This document shows, piece after piece, positions 1-8,692 of a stretch of DNA of 64,000 nucleotides. Positions within the stretch are counted from its first letter, which is position 1, and each line of letters opens with the position of its first letter. The notes beneath the pieces are model-generated. The model was not told the origin of the DNA. It saw only the letters and a program-made list of their open reading frames with translations, and did not search any database. This DNA comes from Pseudomonas tehranensis (GTDB taxonomy: Bacteria > Pseudomonadota > Gammaproteobacteria > Pseudomonadales > Pseudomonadaceae), in assembly GCF_014268615.1 (NCBI RefSeq), contig NZ_JABWQV010000006.1:1-64000 (forward strand), in the 5' to 3' direction. Position numbers and translations under genes: made by a program.

Positions 1-20
1 GGGGTCAGGCCCAAATCCAA

Positions 21-49
21 TGTGGGAGCGGGCTTGCTCGCGATAGCGG
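21..49. repeat. REP element (single arm)
   Basis: A GTGGGAGCGGGCTTGCTCGC core followed by GATAGCGGC matches the extragenic palindromic repeats seen as inverted pairs at 33375-33474, 52141-52240 and 58704-58796 of this window. Only one arm is inside the window, downstream of the AhpD-like gene. Confidence 0.7.
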
Positions 50-83
50 CGTAGCAGTCAATGAAGATGTCAGTGATTGCCTC

Positions 84-425
84 TCACTTCTTCAACGCAT
101 CATGCGCTTCCAGCGCCCGCAGGGAGTAGATATACGCCGCGCCGGCATTCAGCGAAACCGCAGTGGCCAGGGTGGCGGCGATCTCTTCGCGGGTGGCGCC
201 GGCCTTGATGGCCGCATCGGTATGCACGCCGATGCAACCATCACAACGGGTCGTGATCGCCACGGCGATGGAGATCAGCTCCCGGGTCTTGGCATCCAGC
301 ACGTTGTTATCGGCCGCAGCTTCATCCAGGGCCATGTAGGCCTTGACCATTTTCGGATTGCTTTTGCCCAGGGCGCCGAAGGCAGTTTTGATGGTGGGCA
401 GCAGCTCGGACCAGTTGATGAACAT
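84..425 (-). CDS. AhpD-like carboxymuconolactone decarboxylase family protein
   Basis: A 113-residue protein of the CMD/AhpD fold. The middle segment reads TRELISIAVAITTRCDGCIGVH, holding the CxxC pair (CDGC) and the following His typical of AhpD-like peroxidase-reductase proteins; the C-terminal helix carries the AGATREEIAATLATAV pattern of the family. Members with this CxxC are usually small cytoplasmic thiol-active homo-oligomers of oxidative-stress defence rather than true gamma-carboxymuconolactone decarboxylases. It stands alone, about 100 bp after the acylase gene on the same strand. The exact substrate cannot be read from the sequence. Confidence 0.85.
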   Translation of the reverse strand: MFINWSELLPTIKTAFGALGKSNPKMVKAYMALDEAAADNNVLDAKTRELISIAVAITTRCDGCIGVHTDAAIKAGATREEIAATLATAVSLNAGAAYIYSLRALEAHDALKK

Positions 426-529
426 GGGGTGACTCCATAAAGAGGGGTAGTTGTTAAACCCGTTCAGTCTTGACCATAAATAGCGTCCAAGTCTGTTAAT
501 TGATGAAAAGCGCTGCCCGCCATTGGAAC

Positions 530-2938
530 TCAGGGTTCGGCTCCGACCGGCAGCAGCTTCAAGGTGCTGCGGGTATTGGCCATCACTTCTATTTCGGCCA
601 GATGCGCCTGGTAGTACAGCCCTTCGATGTAAGCCTCGGCTTGATCCGCGTAATGCGCGTCGAACGGCACGCCGCTTTGGCCGACGGGGTTGACGGTGAC
701 GCTGTGGGCCGGATCGGCGAAGTCGATAATGCGCCGGGTGGAAGGACCATAGGTCACTGGCCAGGGCGCCGGGCCGATTTTGGCCGAGAGATTGTTGGGC
801 ACTTCATGGGTGCCGGGTGCAGCAAAGGGGCCGACGTTGAAGATCCGGTCCAGCGGCTTTTGCAGGCCCAGCGGATGACCATGGGTCAGGGTGTGCGCCT
901 TGCCCCATTGCCATTGGCTGGCATCGTCACCCAGGGTGGCCTTCAGGTGCACCAGGCTCTTGCTCCAGGCGCTCATCACTATGTCGGCACGGGTCTCCTT
1001 GCCCGGGGTGGTGCGATCGTCCCACCAGGGCGAATCCTCTGAGGCCGCCAGGCGTGGCAGCGCGGCGTCGATCACTCGGGTCGACAGCGCGGTTTCGAAG
1101 AGCCCGTCGCCCAATTCATCGTGCAGCGCGGCGTCGGCCAGGTTGAAGAGGAACTGGTTGAACAGCGTGGCGCTGATGGAGTCCAGCGGATAGTCGCCCT
1201 GCCATTGGGCCAGTTGCTCCACCCATTTGCGCTCCCGGGGGTCGCTGACCCCATTACGCAGCACCGCCAGCAAAGGCGCGAGCAGACGCGGGCCGTAGGC
1301 GGTGGTGGTACCCAGTTGCAGTTTCTGGGTGGTTTGAAGGTCCCACTTCGCTTGCTTGTCGCTGAGCTGGAGATTGAGTTGCTGGCCGCGGTCGGCGAGG
1401 TTGTAGTAGCCCGGTATCTCAATGCCGCTGGCCGGTACCGGCTGGAAGTTGGCCGAGACGATGTAGCCCCACGCCGGATTTTCTTCCTGGGGGTTGCTGC
1501 TGAACGGGTAGAACCCTTCCTTTTCCGCTTCCGGGCTGCTGCCATCGAGCATGAAACCGGGCTTCACGCCGACCGGCCGCTTGGGCAATTGCGCTGCGGC
1601 CCACCAACCGATGTCGCCCTTGGCGTTGGCCCACACCACATTCAGCCCTGGCGCGTGGATCTTGGTTGAGGCGCTGCGAGCCTTGGTCAGGGTATCGGCG
1701 CGGTTGAGCTGGTAAAAGGCGTCGAGGATCGGGTTGCGGCTTTCCAGAAAACCCCACCACATGGCGATCGGTGTCTTGCCGGCGTTGGCGCCGAGAGCAT
1801 CGTTGACGATCGGGCCGTGGGGCGACTGGCGCAGCACCAGCGTCACCGGCGCCTGGCCCTTGACCGCGATCTGTTGTTCGCTGCGGGTCATGTCCACCCA
1901 TTGGTCGCGATACCAGACCTGCTCGGGATTATCCGGGTTGACCCGTTCGACGATCAGGTCCAGGTCGTCGTTCTGGAGCATGGTGATGCTCCAGCCGAAG
2001 TCCTTGTTCATGCCCAGCGTCGCAAACGGCATCAATGCCTGGTAGTGCCCGTAAAGCTCGAAACCCGGCGCGGACAGATGCGCTTCGTACCACACCGATG
2101 GCGCGGAAAAGCGGATGTGCGGATCACCCGCCAGCAACGGTTTGCCGCTGTGGGTGCGGCTGCCGGAGACCGCCCAGGCGTTGCTGCCTTCGAACTGCGG
2201 CAGGCCGTGTTCGGCCAGGGCTTGTTCACTCAGGCGGGCCAGGGCGTTGAGGTCTTTCCAGTCGGCGGCGGCCAGGGGTAGGCCGCTCTTGCGAGTCTCG
2301 ACCAGCACGCCCTTGGGCTGCCAGTCGAGGTCGAAAATGTTCAGGTAGTCGCTGCCCAGTTGATCGCGCACGTAAGTCAAAAGCGGCTCGGTGCGAAACG
2401 CTGCCGCAAAACTGTAGGCCATGTAGCCAGTGATGCTCACGGTATCTTCGGCGGTGAAGGGACGCTTGGGGATACCCAACACATCGAATTCCACCGGCCT
2501 GGCGTGGGTTTCCTGGTAGCGGTTGATGCCATCCAGGTACGCCTGCATCGCGATCCAGTCCGGGGATTGTGGGTCTTGTTCGGTCACATAGGTCGCGGCG
2601 CGCTCGCGGATGCGCAGGCTGCGCATCAGTTTGTCGGTGTCGAGCAGCTTCGGCCCCAGCACCTCGGCCAGTTCGCCACGGGCGAGACGGCGCATGATCT
2701 CCATTTGAAACAGCCGGTCCTGGGCATGGACATAACCCAGAGCGCGGTACAGATCGGTTTCGTTTTCAGCACGGATATGCGGCACGCCGCGCTCGTCATA
2801 GCGCACGGTCACCGAGCCCTGTAACCCCTGCAGTTGCACCGTGCCCTGGCGGGTGGGCTGCTTGCTGTAGAGGTAGCCGCCCGCGACGATGATGGCGGTG
2901 ACGACCAATGACAGGAAGGCGATGAGGGTGCGTTTCAT
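530..2938 (-). CDS. penicillin acylase family protein (Ntn hydrolase; possible acyl-homoserine lactone acylase)
   Basis: An 802-residue precursor. The N-terminus (MKRTLIAFLSLVVTAIIVAGG) is a signal peptide or membrane anchor, so the enzyme acts in the periplasm. The propeptide domain (about residues 30-245, with GVPHIRAENETDLYRALGYVHAQDR) is followed by the autocatalytic nucleophile motif GSNAWAVSGSRT, where the Ser after Gly becomes the N-terminal nucleophile of the beta chain. Length and domain order match the PvdQ/QuiP/HacB and penicillin G acylase superfamily. Substrate is not decided by sequence: fluorescent Pseudomonas homologues cleave acyl-homoserine lactones or siderophore acyl chains, others only beta-lactams. 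It is monocistronic and precedes the type III locus. Confidence 0.85.
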   Translation of the reverse strand: MKRTLIAFLSLVVTAIIVAGGYLYSKQPTRQGTVQLQGLQGSVTVRYDERGVPHIRAENETDLYRALGYVHAQDRLFQMEIMRRLARGELAEVLGPKLLDTDKLMRSLRIRERAATYVTEQDPQSPDWIAMQAYLDGINRYQETHARPVEFDVLGIPKRPFTAEDTVSITGYMAYSFAAAFRTEPLLTYVRDQLGSDYLNIFDLDWQPKGVLVETRKSGLPLAAADWKDLNALARLSEQALAEHGLPQFEGSNAWAVSGSRTHSGKPLLAGDPHIRFSAPSVWYEAHLSAPGFELYGHYQALMPFATLGMNKDFGWSITMLQNDDLDLIVERVNPDNPEQVWYRDQWVDMTRSEQQIAVKGQAPVTLVLRQSPHGPIVNDALGANAGKTPIAMWWGFLESRNPILDAFYQLNRADTLTKARSASTKIHAPGLNVVWANAKGDIGWWAAAQLPKRPVGVKPGFMLDGSSPEAEKEGFYPFSSNPQEENPAWGYIVSANFQPVPASGIEIPGYYNLADRGQQLNLQLSDKQAKWDLQTTQKLQLGTTTAYGPRLLAPLLAVLRNGVSDPRERKWVEQLAQWQGDYPLDSISATLFNQFLFNLADAALHDELGDGLFETALSTRVIDAALPRLAASEDSPWWDDRTTPGKETRADIVMSAWSKSLVHLKATLGDDASQWQWGKAHTLTHGHPLGLQKPLDRIFNVGPFAAPGTHEVPNNLSAKIGPAPWPVTYGPSTRRIIDFADPAHSVTVNPVGQSGVPFDAHYADQAEAYIEGLYYQAHLAEIEVMANTRSTLKLLPVGAEP

Positions 2939-3295
2939 GGTGATTCCTTATTCTGGTGACAGCGGTCCCATGGTCTCGCTGTTGATTCCCTGTTTAGCAT
3001 ACGGCCGCTTCCCGGCGCATCGTCCGTCGGAGGGATTTTCTCCAGGCTGCTTCATGGGTCGGAGTATAAGCGGTGCAAGATATCGGGCGGCGGCTGGGCT
3101 GGCGGGGCTGGCGCCGAAAATCGCAAAGCTATCGTTGATCGGCACAACAATCACGTCTGCCGTCGTCGAAGCGCAAGGGCTGTAAGTCGGCGTGTGTCAG
3201 GGGGGGCCGGCCGCAGGAAGCTCCTGCGGCCGGTGATGGGAGGGGAGGTTTAAGCCGGTGACCGTCGAGCCATCAAAGAATGGTCCGACGGGTCA
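2939..3295. other. intergenic stretch with a strong hairpin
   Basis: No convincing gene is seen here. The part next to the acylase start is its likely promoter region. At 3207-3233 there is a perfect 12-bp stem with a 3-nt loop (CCGGCCGCAGGA, loop AGC, and its complement), about 65 bp downstream of the effector stop codon. It has no following T-run on either strand, so it may be an mRNA 3' stabiliser or a weak terminator of the effector operon. Confidence 0.5.
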
Positions 3296-5416
3296 TCAGC
3301 TTGGCCGGGTAGCCGGCGCCGGTTCGGTGGACGGCCCGCCCTGGGGTGGCGCTTCGCCTCGTTCGGCCAACTCCATCGTGTTGCCAGCCGCCGTATCCTT
3401 AGGCCGTACTACCACGCTCTTGACCCACTCGGCACCCAGGTTGAGCCCAGCGACCGTGGCTTGCGGAACCAGTTGAGAAGCACCTCGAGTGCCGTGATAG
3501 AGGTTCTCGCCTGCGCGCCTCCAACCGGGGGGCTGGGTATGGGGCAGGCTGTCCCGATTTGCATTCGTGAGGTTCTGCCATGGAACGTTGGCGCGTGCGG
3601 TCAGATCGTCCTTGCCGTCGTTCAACGCTTTGTTTTCCAGTGGTGCCGCTACGCTGTTGGCGAAGAACGGAAGCAGGGTCAGGCCCGAGGAGAAGAAGGT
3701 CGTGATGATCTGCTGCATTTTTTCCAGTGTCTCGGCATCTTCGCCTGGCGCGGCGGCGTCTCCCACTGCGGTGCGCATGGTAATACCTGCACCGACGCCA
3801 ATGATTCGGTTGGCATAGTCACTGATATTGGCCATGTTGGTCGGGAGCACTTTGCTTGATTCGGCAAATGCCTTGGGCAGGAGCTCTTTCCATTCGCGCG
3901 TTTCGTTTTTCACCCGGTAGGTTGGGATCTTCTCGTCACCGTGGGTTTGAGAGTATTTGAACACTGCCTGACCGCCGGCCATAAGCGTGCCACCGACAGC
4001 GGACGCCAGGCTGCGGGCGCCGATGCCCGAAGCGTTCACGCTGGTGAATTGATTCAGGACTTCTCGTACCGCATGAGCCGCACCGAAAGCGATGTAACCG
4101 GTGAAGTCGCCGCTGATGGTGCCAAAGTTATTGGCGTTTTGTTTAAGCAGGAAATCGGTGCGCTTGTCTTCCTGCGTCTTGTCGAGCGCCTCGCGGTTAG
4201 GATTGGCAACCCGCCGCCCATTCATCGTCACCTCTTGCAGGGCCTTGGGGTACACCGACAGCGGATCGACCTTCTCCAGGCCACTGCCGATGGTTTTATC
4301 GACGATGGTCTGGATGATGGGGCGGGCGCTGTCGCTGACCACTTTATGGGCGGCCCCCAGGACGGCCGAGGTCCCAGCAGCGTGGGCTGCAAGGTGCGTA
4401 CCGGCCAGCTCATCGTCGATTGCCGCGGTGCTGGCGCCGAAGTGAGTCGAGGAGGCGAAGCCTTGCGGGATGCCCGCATCGGCAAATACCGCCAGCCCCG
4501 TCCGGAATCCACTGTGGGTCTTGAGGTCAGCGACATAGTCCTGGCGACCGACGTTTTTGAGTGCCGTGTCCAGCACCTCGTTTTTCTTCGTCGCCTTCGT
4601 CAGCTCGCTGGGGGTGTCGTCCTCCTTGTCCACTAACTCCTCAAACTCCACCTGAACCTTGATCAGTTGGTTCAGTTCAGAGGTCGCCTGGTCTCGTTCG
4701 GGCTGGGAAAGGCTCTCGTTGTTCATCACACTGCGTGCGTGCTCGATGCGGCTTTCCATAAAGGTATTCAAGCGATCGGGCAGCTCTTGCGTCATGGCTT
4801 GCATGACGCCTTTGGCGTAGCCGCGGAAGGCTGCATGACTGCTTTGCAGTGACTTCAGGTCATCTCCCTCGGGGGTGTTGTCGATGACCTCCTGGCACAA
4901 CGAATGATAGGCGCCGAGGGTGTTACCCACGCGCTCGCAATGTTTATCCCAGACGGCTGCGAAACCGCCGCTTTCTTTTCTGGCTTCCTTGCTCATGCCC
5001 AGGTATTCATTGAAATCCTTGGCGAATGCCTCGGTTTCCTCCTGGCCCGACAGCATCGGATGGGGCGCGCTGCCCAGGCCGGCCAGATGCTTGCGTACCT
5101 CTTGGTAGTGGGTGCCCGGCGCGTAGTCCAATGCCTTGCCTTCCAACGCCATGTGCGCCCGAGCGAAGCCGATAGGGTCGCTCTCGGGGTCCATTTTGCC
5201 GAGCTTTTTGATATCCGCCGTCAGACGACTCTGCAGGGTGGTGAATTTTTCCGCCGTCGCATTGCTTGCCTTACCGGCGAAATGGTAAGGCACCAATGAT
5301 GCGGTGGAAGGGCGAACCTGCTCGGACAGGCGGGTGCCTATCGGTCTGATTTCATCGTCCTGTTGTTGACGCAACGCCGCCGCGCTGGTGCTTTGGCCTA
5401 CTGATAAATCTGGCAT
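3296..5416 (-). CDS. ropM: HopM1/RopM-family type III effector
   Basis: A 706-residue protein close in length to P. syringae HopM1 (about 712). Two C-terminal blocks resemble HopM1: an AFGAAHAVREVLNQ...SARSLASAVGG-type segment near residues 430-465, and SLPHTQPPGWRRAGENLYH...ASQL starting at residue 623. The N-terminus (MPDLSVGQSTSAAALRQQQ) is Ser/Gln-rich and polar, as expected for a type III signal. Glycine/alanine-rich hydrophobic stretches in the second half fit membrane association after delivery. The gene lies 11 bp downstream of its chaperone gene and under the same hrp box. HopM1 in P. syringae acts inside plant cells on an ARF-GEF and suppresses immunity; whether this homologue does so is inference. 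The match was made from memory of the HopM1 sequence. Confidence 0.8.
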   Translation of the reverse strand: MPDLSVGQSTSAAALRQQQDDEIRPIGTRLSEQVRPSTASLVPYHFAGKASNATAEKFTTLQSRLTADIKKLGKMDPESDPIGFARAHMALEGKALDYAPGTHYQEVRKHLAGLGSAPHPMLSGQEETEAFAKDFNEYLGMSKEARKESGGFAAVWDKHCERVGNTLGAYHSLCQEVIDNTPEGDDLKSLQSSHAAFRGYAKGVMQAMTQELPDRLNTFMESRIEHARSVMNNESLSQPERDQATSELNQLIKVQVEFEELVDKEDDTPSELTKATKKNEVLDTALKNVGRQDYVADLKTHSGFRTGLAVFADAGIPQGFASSTHFGASTAAIDDELAGTHLAAHAAGTSAVLGAAHKVVSDSARPIIQTIVDKTIGSGLEKVDPLSVYPKALQEVTMNGRRVANPNREALDKTQEDKRTDFLLKQNANNFGTISGDFTGYIAFGAAHAVREVLNQFTSVNASGIGARSLASAVGGTLMAGGQAVFKYSQTHGDEKIPTYRVKNETREWKELLPKAFAESSKVLPTNMANISDYANRIIGVGAGITMRTAVGDAAAPGEDAETLEKMQQIITTFFSSGLTLLPFFANSVAAPLENKALNDGKDDLTARANVPWQNLTNANRDSLPHTQPPGWRRAGENLYHGTRGASQLVPQATVAGLNLGAEWVKSVVVRPKDTAAGNTMELAERGEAPPQGGPSTEPAPATRPS

Positions 5417-5427
5417 GTCATGGTCTC

Positions 5428-5916
5428 CTAGAGCGACAGGGTGCTGGTGAGCCCTGCGCTACGCGGGGTGGGTTTGTGCTGGACGGTGCTGGCGGCCTGG
5501 CCTGGGCTGGCGCCATCGAAGAAGTAGCCGTTTCGCCAGATGAGCGCCATGTCGGCGGCACCGCCCATCACCCCGAGCAGGCGCTCGGCCGTGAGGGTTT
5601 CCAGGGGGACGTGGCCGATCAGGATCACCTGTTGGCTGTCACGGTTGTACGACAGCGAAGGGCAGAACGCCCCGCTCAGCAGGTACAGGTTGGTTTCCAG
5701 CAATCGCTGCAGGACCGCTTCGCGATTCGCCTCGGGCAGCGCCCCAAAGCTGCAGTAGATGAAAACATCCCCCTCGCCCACACCCGGCGTGTGCTTCAGG
5801 GAAAAGTCGACTTCCTTGACCGACAGGTTGGCCTGTTCGTAGAACGCTGACGGGGTTGGAATCATCGTGAGTTCGCACAGCTGATCGATCAGCTTGCAAT
5901 AGGTGGGTGACGCCAT
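5428..5916 (-). CDS. ShcM-like type III chaperone (CesT family)
   Basis: A 162-residue small acidic protein with the alternating beta/alpha pattern of class I type III chaperones (ANLSVKEVDFSLKHTPG..., EAVLQRLLETNLYLLSGAFCPSLSY, QQVILIGHVPLETLTAERL). The start is set at 5916 (MASPTY), because an AGGTCA Shine-Dalgarno-like stretch lies just upstream and the open frame above it runs across the hrp box at 5968-5995. It is followed after 11 bp by the HopM1-like effector, the usual chaperone-effector arrangement, so it presumably binds the N-terminal part of that effector in the cytoplasm. Confidence 0.82.
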   Translation of the reverse strand: MASPTYCKLIDQLCELTMIPTPSAFYEQANLSVKEVDFSLKHTPGVGEGDVFIYCSFGALPEANREAVLQRLLETNLYLLSGAFCPSLSYNRDSQQVILIGHVPLETLTAERLLGVMGGAADMALIWRNGYFFDGASPGQAASTVQHKPTPRSAGLTSTLSL

Positions 5917-5967
5917 GATTGACCTCGCATTGTCATCCAGGCACCGATGAGCGCCTGCTGCCCCTGA

Positions 5968-5995
5968 TGAGTGACAACTGCGCCATTTCGGTTCC
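5968..5995 (-). promoter_or_regulatory. hrp box for the chaperone-effector operon
   Basis: On the minus strand GGAACC (5995-5990), 15 bp, then TCACTCA (5974-5968). This fits the HrpL consensus GGAACC-N15/16-CCACNNA with one mismatch in the -10 motif. It lies 52 bp upstream of the chaperone start and only 12 bp from the divergent box of the transglycosylase. Confidence 0.75.
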
Positions 5996-6007
5996 ACCCC
6001 ACCGCGT

Positions 6008-6036
6008 GGAACCGCTGGCGGGTGATCCGCCACCCA
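6008..6036 (+). promoter_or_regulatory. hrp box for the lytic transglycosylase gene
   Basis: GGAACC (6008-6013), 16 bp, CCACCCA (6030-6036): a perfect match to the HrpL promoter consensus, 32 bp upstream of the transglycosylase start. Confidence 0.9.
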
Positions 6037-6067
6037 ATGGCGCCACCTCATTCAAGGTTGACCGCCC

Positions 6068-7186
6068 ATGCCCCGATCACTTGCACCTTTGCCGGCCCTG
6101 CGATTCGTCCCCAAAGGGTTGTCCATGCTGGCCATGGGGACCTTGCTATACGGATGCCAGCACCTCGAACCGCAGCTGACCATCGGCGATCGTTTCGCCA
6201 ACGAGCCCTACCGTGCCCAGCCGCGCTGGCTCGAGCCGGTGCCCACGGACACGCTCATCGAGATTGGCGAGTCATCCCCGCAAAGCGGCGGCAGCCTGTG
6301 GGCACGCATGCGCCAGGGATTTTCCTTGCAGGGAAAAACCCAGGGCGTGGCGCGCATCGACGAACAGCGCCGCTGGTTGATGCAGCGCCCGGCTTTTCTC
6401 ACCCAGACCGGACGCGCCGGCAGTCGTTACTTGCATTTCATCGTGGGCGAGTTGAACAAGCGCAACATGCCGCTTGAGCTGGCGTTGCTGCCGGCGATCG
6501 AGAGCGGGTTCAATCCCAATGCACATTCGCCTGCCCAGGCCATGGGACTCTGGCAGTTCATTCCAGCCACCGGTCGCCGTTACCAGTTGCAACAGCGAGG
6601 CGACTACGACGAACGTCGGGACATTCCGTCATCCACCCGGGCCGCCCTGGATTATCTCTCCTACCTCCACGAATACTTCGACGGTGACTGGCTGCTGGCG
6701 CTGGCCGCCTACAACGCCGGGGAAGGGCGGGTACGCGAGGCCATTACGCGTAATCGTGCTCGTGGCCTGGCGACCAACTATTGGAACCTGGCGTTGCCCG
6801 GTGAAACCCAGAACTACGTGCCACGGTTGCTGGCGTTATCGCAACTGGTCAATACACCCGAGCACTACGGGGTGAGCCTGGCGCCCATCGCAGACCAACC
6901 CTATTTCCAGATGGTCGCGCTGGCACAGCCGGTGGACCTGTCGCAGTTGGCGCAATTGTCGGGTGTTCATGAACGGGAGTTGCGCATGCTCAATCCAGCC
7001 GGGCGTGGCCGGGTCAGGGGACGCTTGCTGATGCCCGTGGAAGCGTCGCGCAGGCTCCTGGCGCAACCGGACATGATCGCCAAAGCGGCGCTGCCCCGCG
7101 TGAGCCCAGGCGAAGAGCAAGTGGTCGCCTCGCCGGATACGGTCGAGCCGCAGGTCGCCGAGGCGGCAGTGCCGCCTGGGGTGTGA
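6068..7186 (+). CDS. MltD-like lytic transglycosylase lipoprotein, HrpL-controlled
   Basis: A 372-residue lipoprotein. The signal sequence ends in a lipobox LLYGC with the lipidated Cys at residue 30. The SLT catalytic domain follows (about residues 130-280): LALLPAIESGFNPNAHS contains the catalytic Glu (AIES), then AQAMGLWQFIPATGR and LLALAAYNAGEGRV. A LysM-like remnant (LAQLSGVHERELRMLNP) follows, but the tandem LysM repeats of full-length MltD are missing. A perfect hrp box upstream marks it as a specialised wall-remodelling enzyme that opens peptidoglycan for the type III apparatus, comparable in role to P. syringae HrpH/HopAJ. It acts at the outer membrane-periplasm interface. Confidence 0.85.
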   Translation: MPRSLAPLPALRFVPKGLSMLAMGTLLYGCQHLEPQLTIGDRFANEPYRAQPRWLEPVPTDTLIEIGESSPQSGGSLWARMRQGFSLQGKTQGVARIDEQRRWLMQRPAFLTQTGRAGSRYLHFIVGELNKRNMPLELALLPAIESGFNPNAHSPAQAMGLWQFIPATGRRYQLQQRGDYDERRDIPSSTRAALDYLSYLHEYFDGDWLLALAAYNAGEGRVREAITRNRARGLATNYWNLALPGETQNYVPRLLALSQLVNTPEHYGVSLAPIADQPYFQMVALAQPVDLSQLAQLSGVHERELRMLNPAGRGRVRGRLLMPVEASRRLLAQPDMIAKAALPRVSPGEEQVVASPDTVEPQVAEAAVPPGV

Positions 7187-7230
7187 GTGGACTGGCCGGG
7201 ATGCGATTTATCTCAAAAATTAAATGTATT

Positions 7231-7371
7231 TGTGGCGAGGGGATTTATCCCCGTCGGTTGCGCAGCAACCCAGAACGTTGAACGCGACCAACCTGGCACA
7301 CTGCTGTGGCAGGCTCCAGGGTCGCTTCGCAACCCAGCGGGGATAAATCCCCCCGTCACAAGGTTCAAATA
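7231..7371. repeat. REPIN (inverted repeat pair)
   Basis: Arm TGTGGCGAGGGGATTTATCC at 7231 is mirrored by GGGGATAAATCCCCCCGTCACA ending near 7371, with GCGCAGCAACCC between. This is the 'ggggatttatccccg' REP class, located between the convergent transglycosylase and serine hydrolase genes. Confidence 0.75.
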
Positions 7372-7390
7372 CCCTGGCGACTAGCCGGTT

Positions 7391-8548
7391 CTACAAACAA
7401 TCCATCGCGACGTCCGCCAAACCTCGTGCGCGAGGGTCCATCAGGACGTAGGAACCAATGGTGTTGCAGGCGAAGCCGAACGCTACGCCGCGCTCGGGGT
7501 CGGCAAAACCGATGGTGCCGCCGGCGCCCATGTGGCCGAATGCATCGGTTCCCATGCCGTAACTGCCATTCGCCACGTCCGATTGGTTGAGCATGATACC
7601 CAGGCCGAAACGTGTGTGGGTCTGGAGGGTCGGGTCGTATTCAGCGCTGTGCTCGCGCAGCATTTCGTTAAGCAGGGGCGATTCCAGTAAACATCCGTCG
7701 AGCAGCCCGGCATAGAACTTCGCCAGGCTGCGCGCGTTGCCGTGGCCGTTGGCCGCTGGCTGGGTCATGCGCTTCCAGCCCGTCTCGTTACTGCGCCCCA
7801 ACGCCATCGGTGGATTGGCGAAGGCCAGTGAACTCATGGCGGTGGGATCGTTGAGCACGTACTGCAGGACCCGACCAAAGGCCTCATCGTCAACTTCATC
7901 CTTCGTCCGTGCCATGTAGGCGCATCGAGCAATGGTCGCGTCGTCCAGACCCAGGTGGAAATCCAGCCCGAGCGGTGCCGCCACCCGTTGGTGGATGCTT
8001 TGCGCCGGTGTCAGGCCGTCCACCCGGCGCAGCAATTCACCCAGGATCCAGCCGAACAGCAACGGCGAATACGTCTGCTGATGTCCCGCGTCGGCCCACG
8101 GCTGCTCCTCGGCGATCAGGGCGGTCATGGTCTCCCAGTCGTAAAGGGTTTCCGGTGCCAGGGGCGTGCGCAGTGCCGGCAGCCCGGCGCGGTGGCACAG
8201 TACTTGGCGCAGGGTAATGGACGCTTTGCCTGCGTTGGCGAATTCGGGCCAGTAGCGGCAGACCGGTGCGTCCAGGTCCAGGCGCCCTTCGCCGACCAAC
8301 TGCATGATCGCCACCGCCGTGAAAGGCTTGGTACACGAGAACAGGTTGAGCAAGGTGTCGCGTTGCCAATGCCTGTCCGGTTCCGGCCCGGCTATGCCAG
8401 ACCACAGGTCGATCACCGTTTCCCCGTCGATCTGGATGCAAAGGGCTGCGCCGCGTTCGAAAGGGCTTTGCATCAGCCCGATAAACGCCTCTTTGACCGG
8501 CTCGAAGCGAGGGTCACAGTGGCCGTGGATGGAAAGTGCATGCGTCAT
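7391..8548 (-). CDS. serine hydrolase, beta-lactamase class C/EstB family
   Basis: A 385-residue cytoplasmic protein. It has the SxxK active site (LFSCTKPF, near residue 70), the Tyr motif YSP (QQTYSPLLFGWILGE) and a C-terminal HMGAGG in place of the KTG box. This is the pattern of EstB-type esterases and class C beta-lactamase-like hydrolases; no signal peptide is visible, so a resistance role is unlikely. Start 8548 (MTHALSIHG) is preferred over the upstream in-frame Met. It is divergent from the P450 gene, and an imperfect hrp box lies 32 bp upstream, so it could be co-induced with the type III locus. Confidence 0.8.
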   Translation of the reverse strand: MTHALSIHGHCDPRFEPVKEAFIGLMQSPFERGAALCIQIDGETVIDLWSGIAGPEPDRHWQRDTLLNLFSCTKPFTAVAIMQLVGEGRLDLDAPVCRYWPEFANAGKASITLRQVLCHRAGLPALRTPLAPETLYDWETMTALIAEEQPWADAGHQQTYSPLLFGWILGELLRRVDGLTPAQSIHQRVAAPLGLDFHLGLDDATIARCAYMARTKDEVDDEAFGRVLQYVLNDPTAMSSLAFANPPMALGRSNETGWKRMTQPAANGHGNARSLAKFYAGLLDGCLLESPLLNEMLREHSAEYDPTLQTHTRFGLGIMLNQSDVANGSYGMGTDAFGHMGAGGTIGFADPERGVAFGFACNTIGSYVLMDPRARGLADVAMDCL

Positions 8549-8579
8549 GTCGGCTCCACACAAGGTTGAGGTTTCCCCT

Positions 8580-8608
8580 TGAGTGACGGTGGCCGGGCAA
8601 ACGGTTCA
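8580..8608 (-). promoter_or_regulatory. imperfect hrp box candidate for the serine hydrolase
   Basis: On the minus strand TGAACC, 16 bp, TCACTCA. It has one mismatch in each half of the HrpL consensus. The box-to-start distance (32 bp) equals that of the transglycosylase and nearly that of hrpJ, which makes chance less likely, but activity is uncertain. Confidence 0.4.
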
Positions 8609-8631
8609 CCCCGTCATTCAGTGCGTCCGAT

Positions 8632-8660
8632 GGAATCTTTTCGCCGGGCTCCGCCACTCA
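8632..8660 (+). promoter_or_regulatory. hrp box candidate for the cytochrome P450 gene
   Basis: GGAATC (8632-8637), 16 bp, CCACTCA (8654-8660). There is a single mismatch to GGAACC and a perfect -10 motif. It ends 33 bp before the P450 start, the same geometry as the hrpJ (33 bp) and transglycosylase (32 bp) boxes. Confidence 0.65.
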
Positions 8661-8692
8661 GGAGCAACGATGGCTACCCCCGGAGAGTATTC

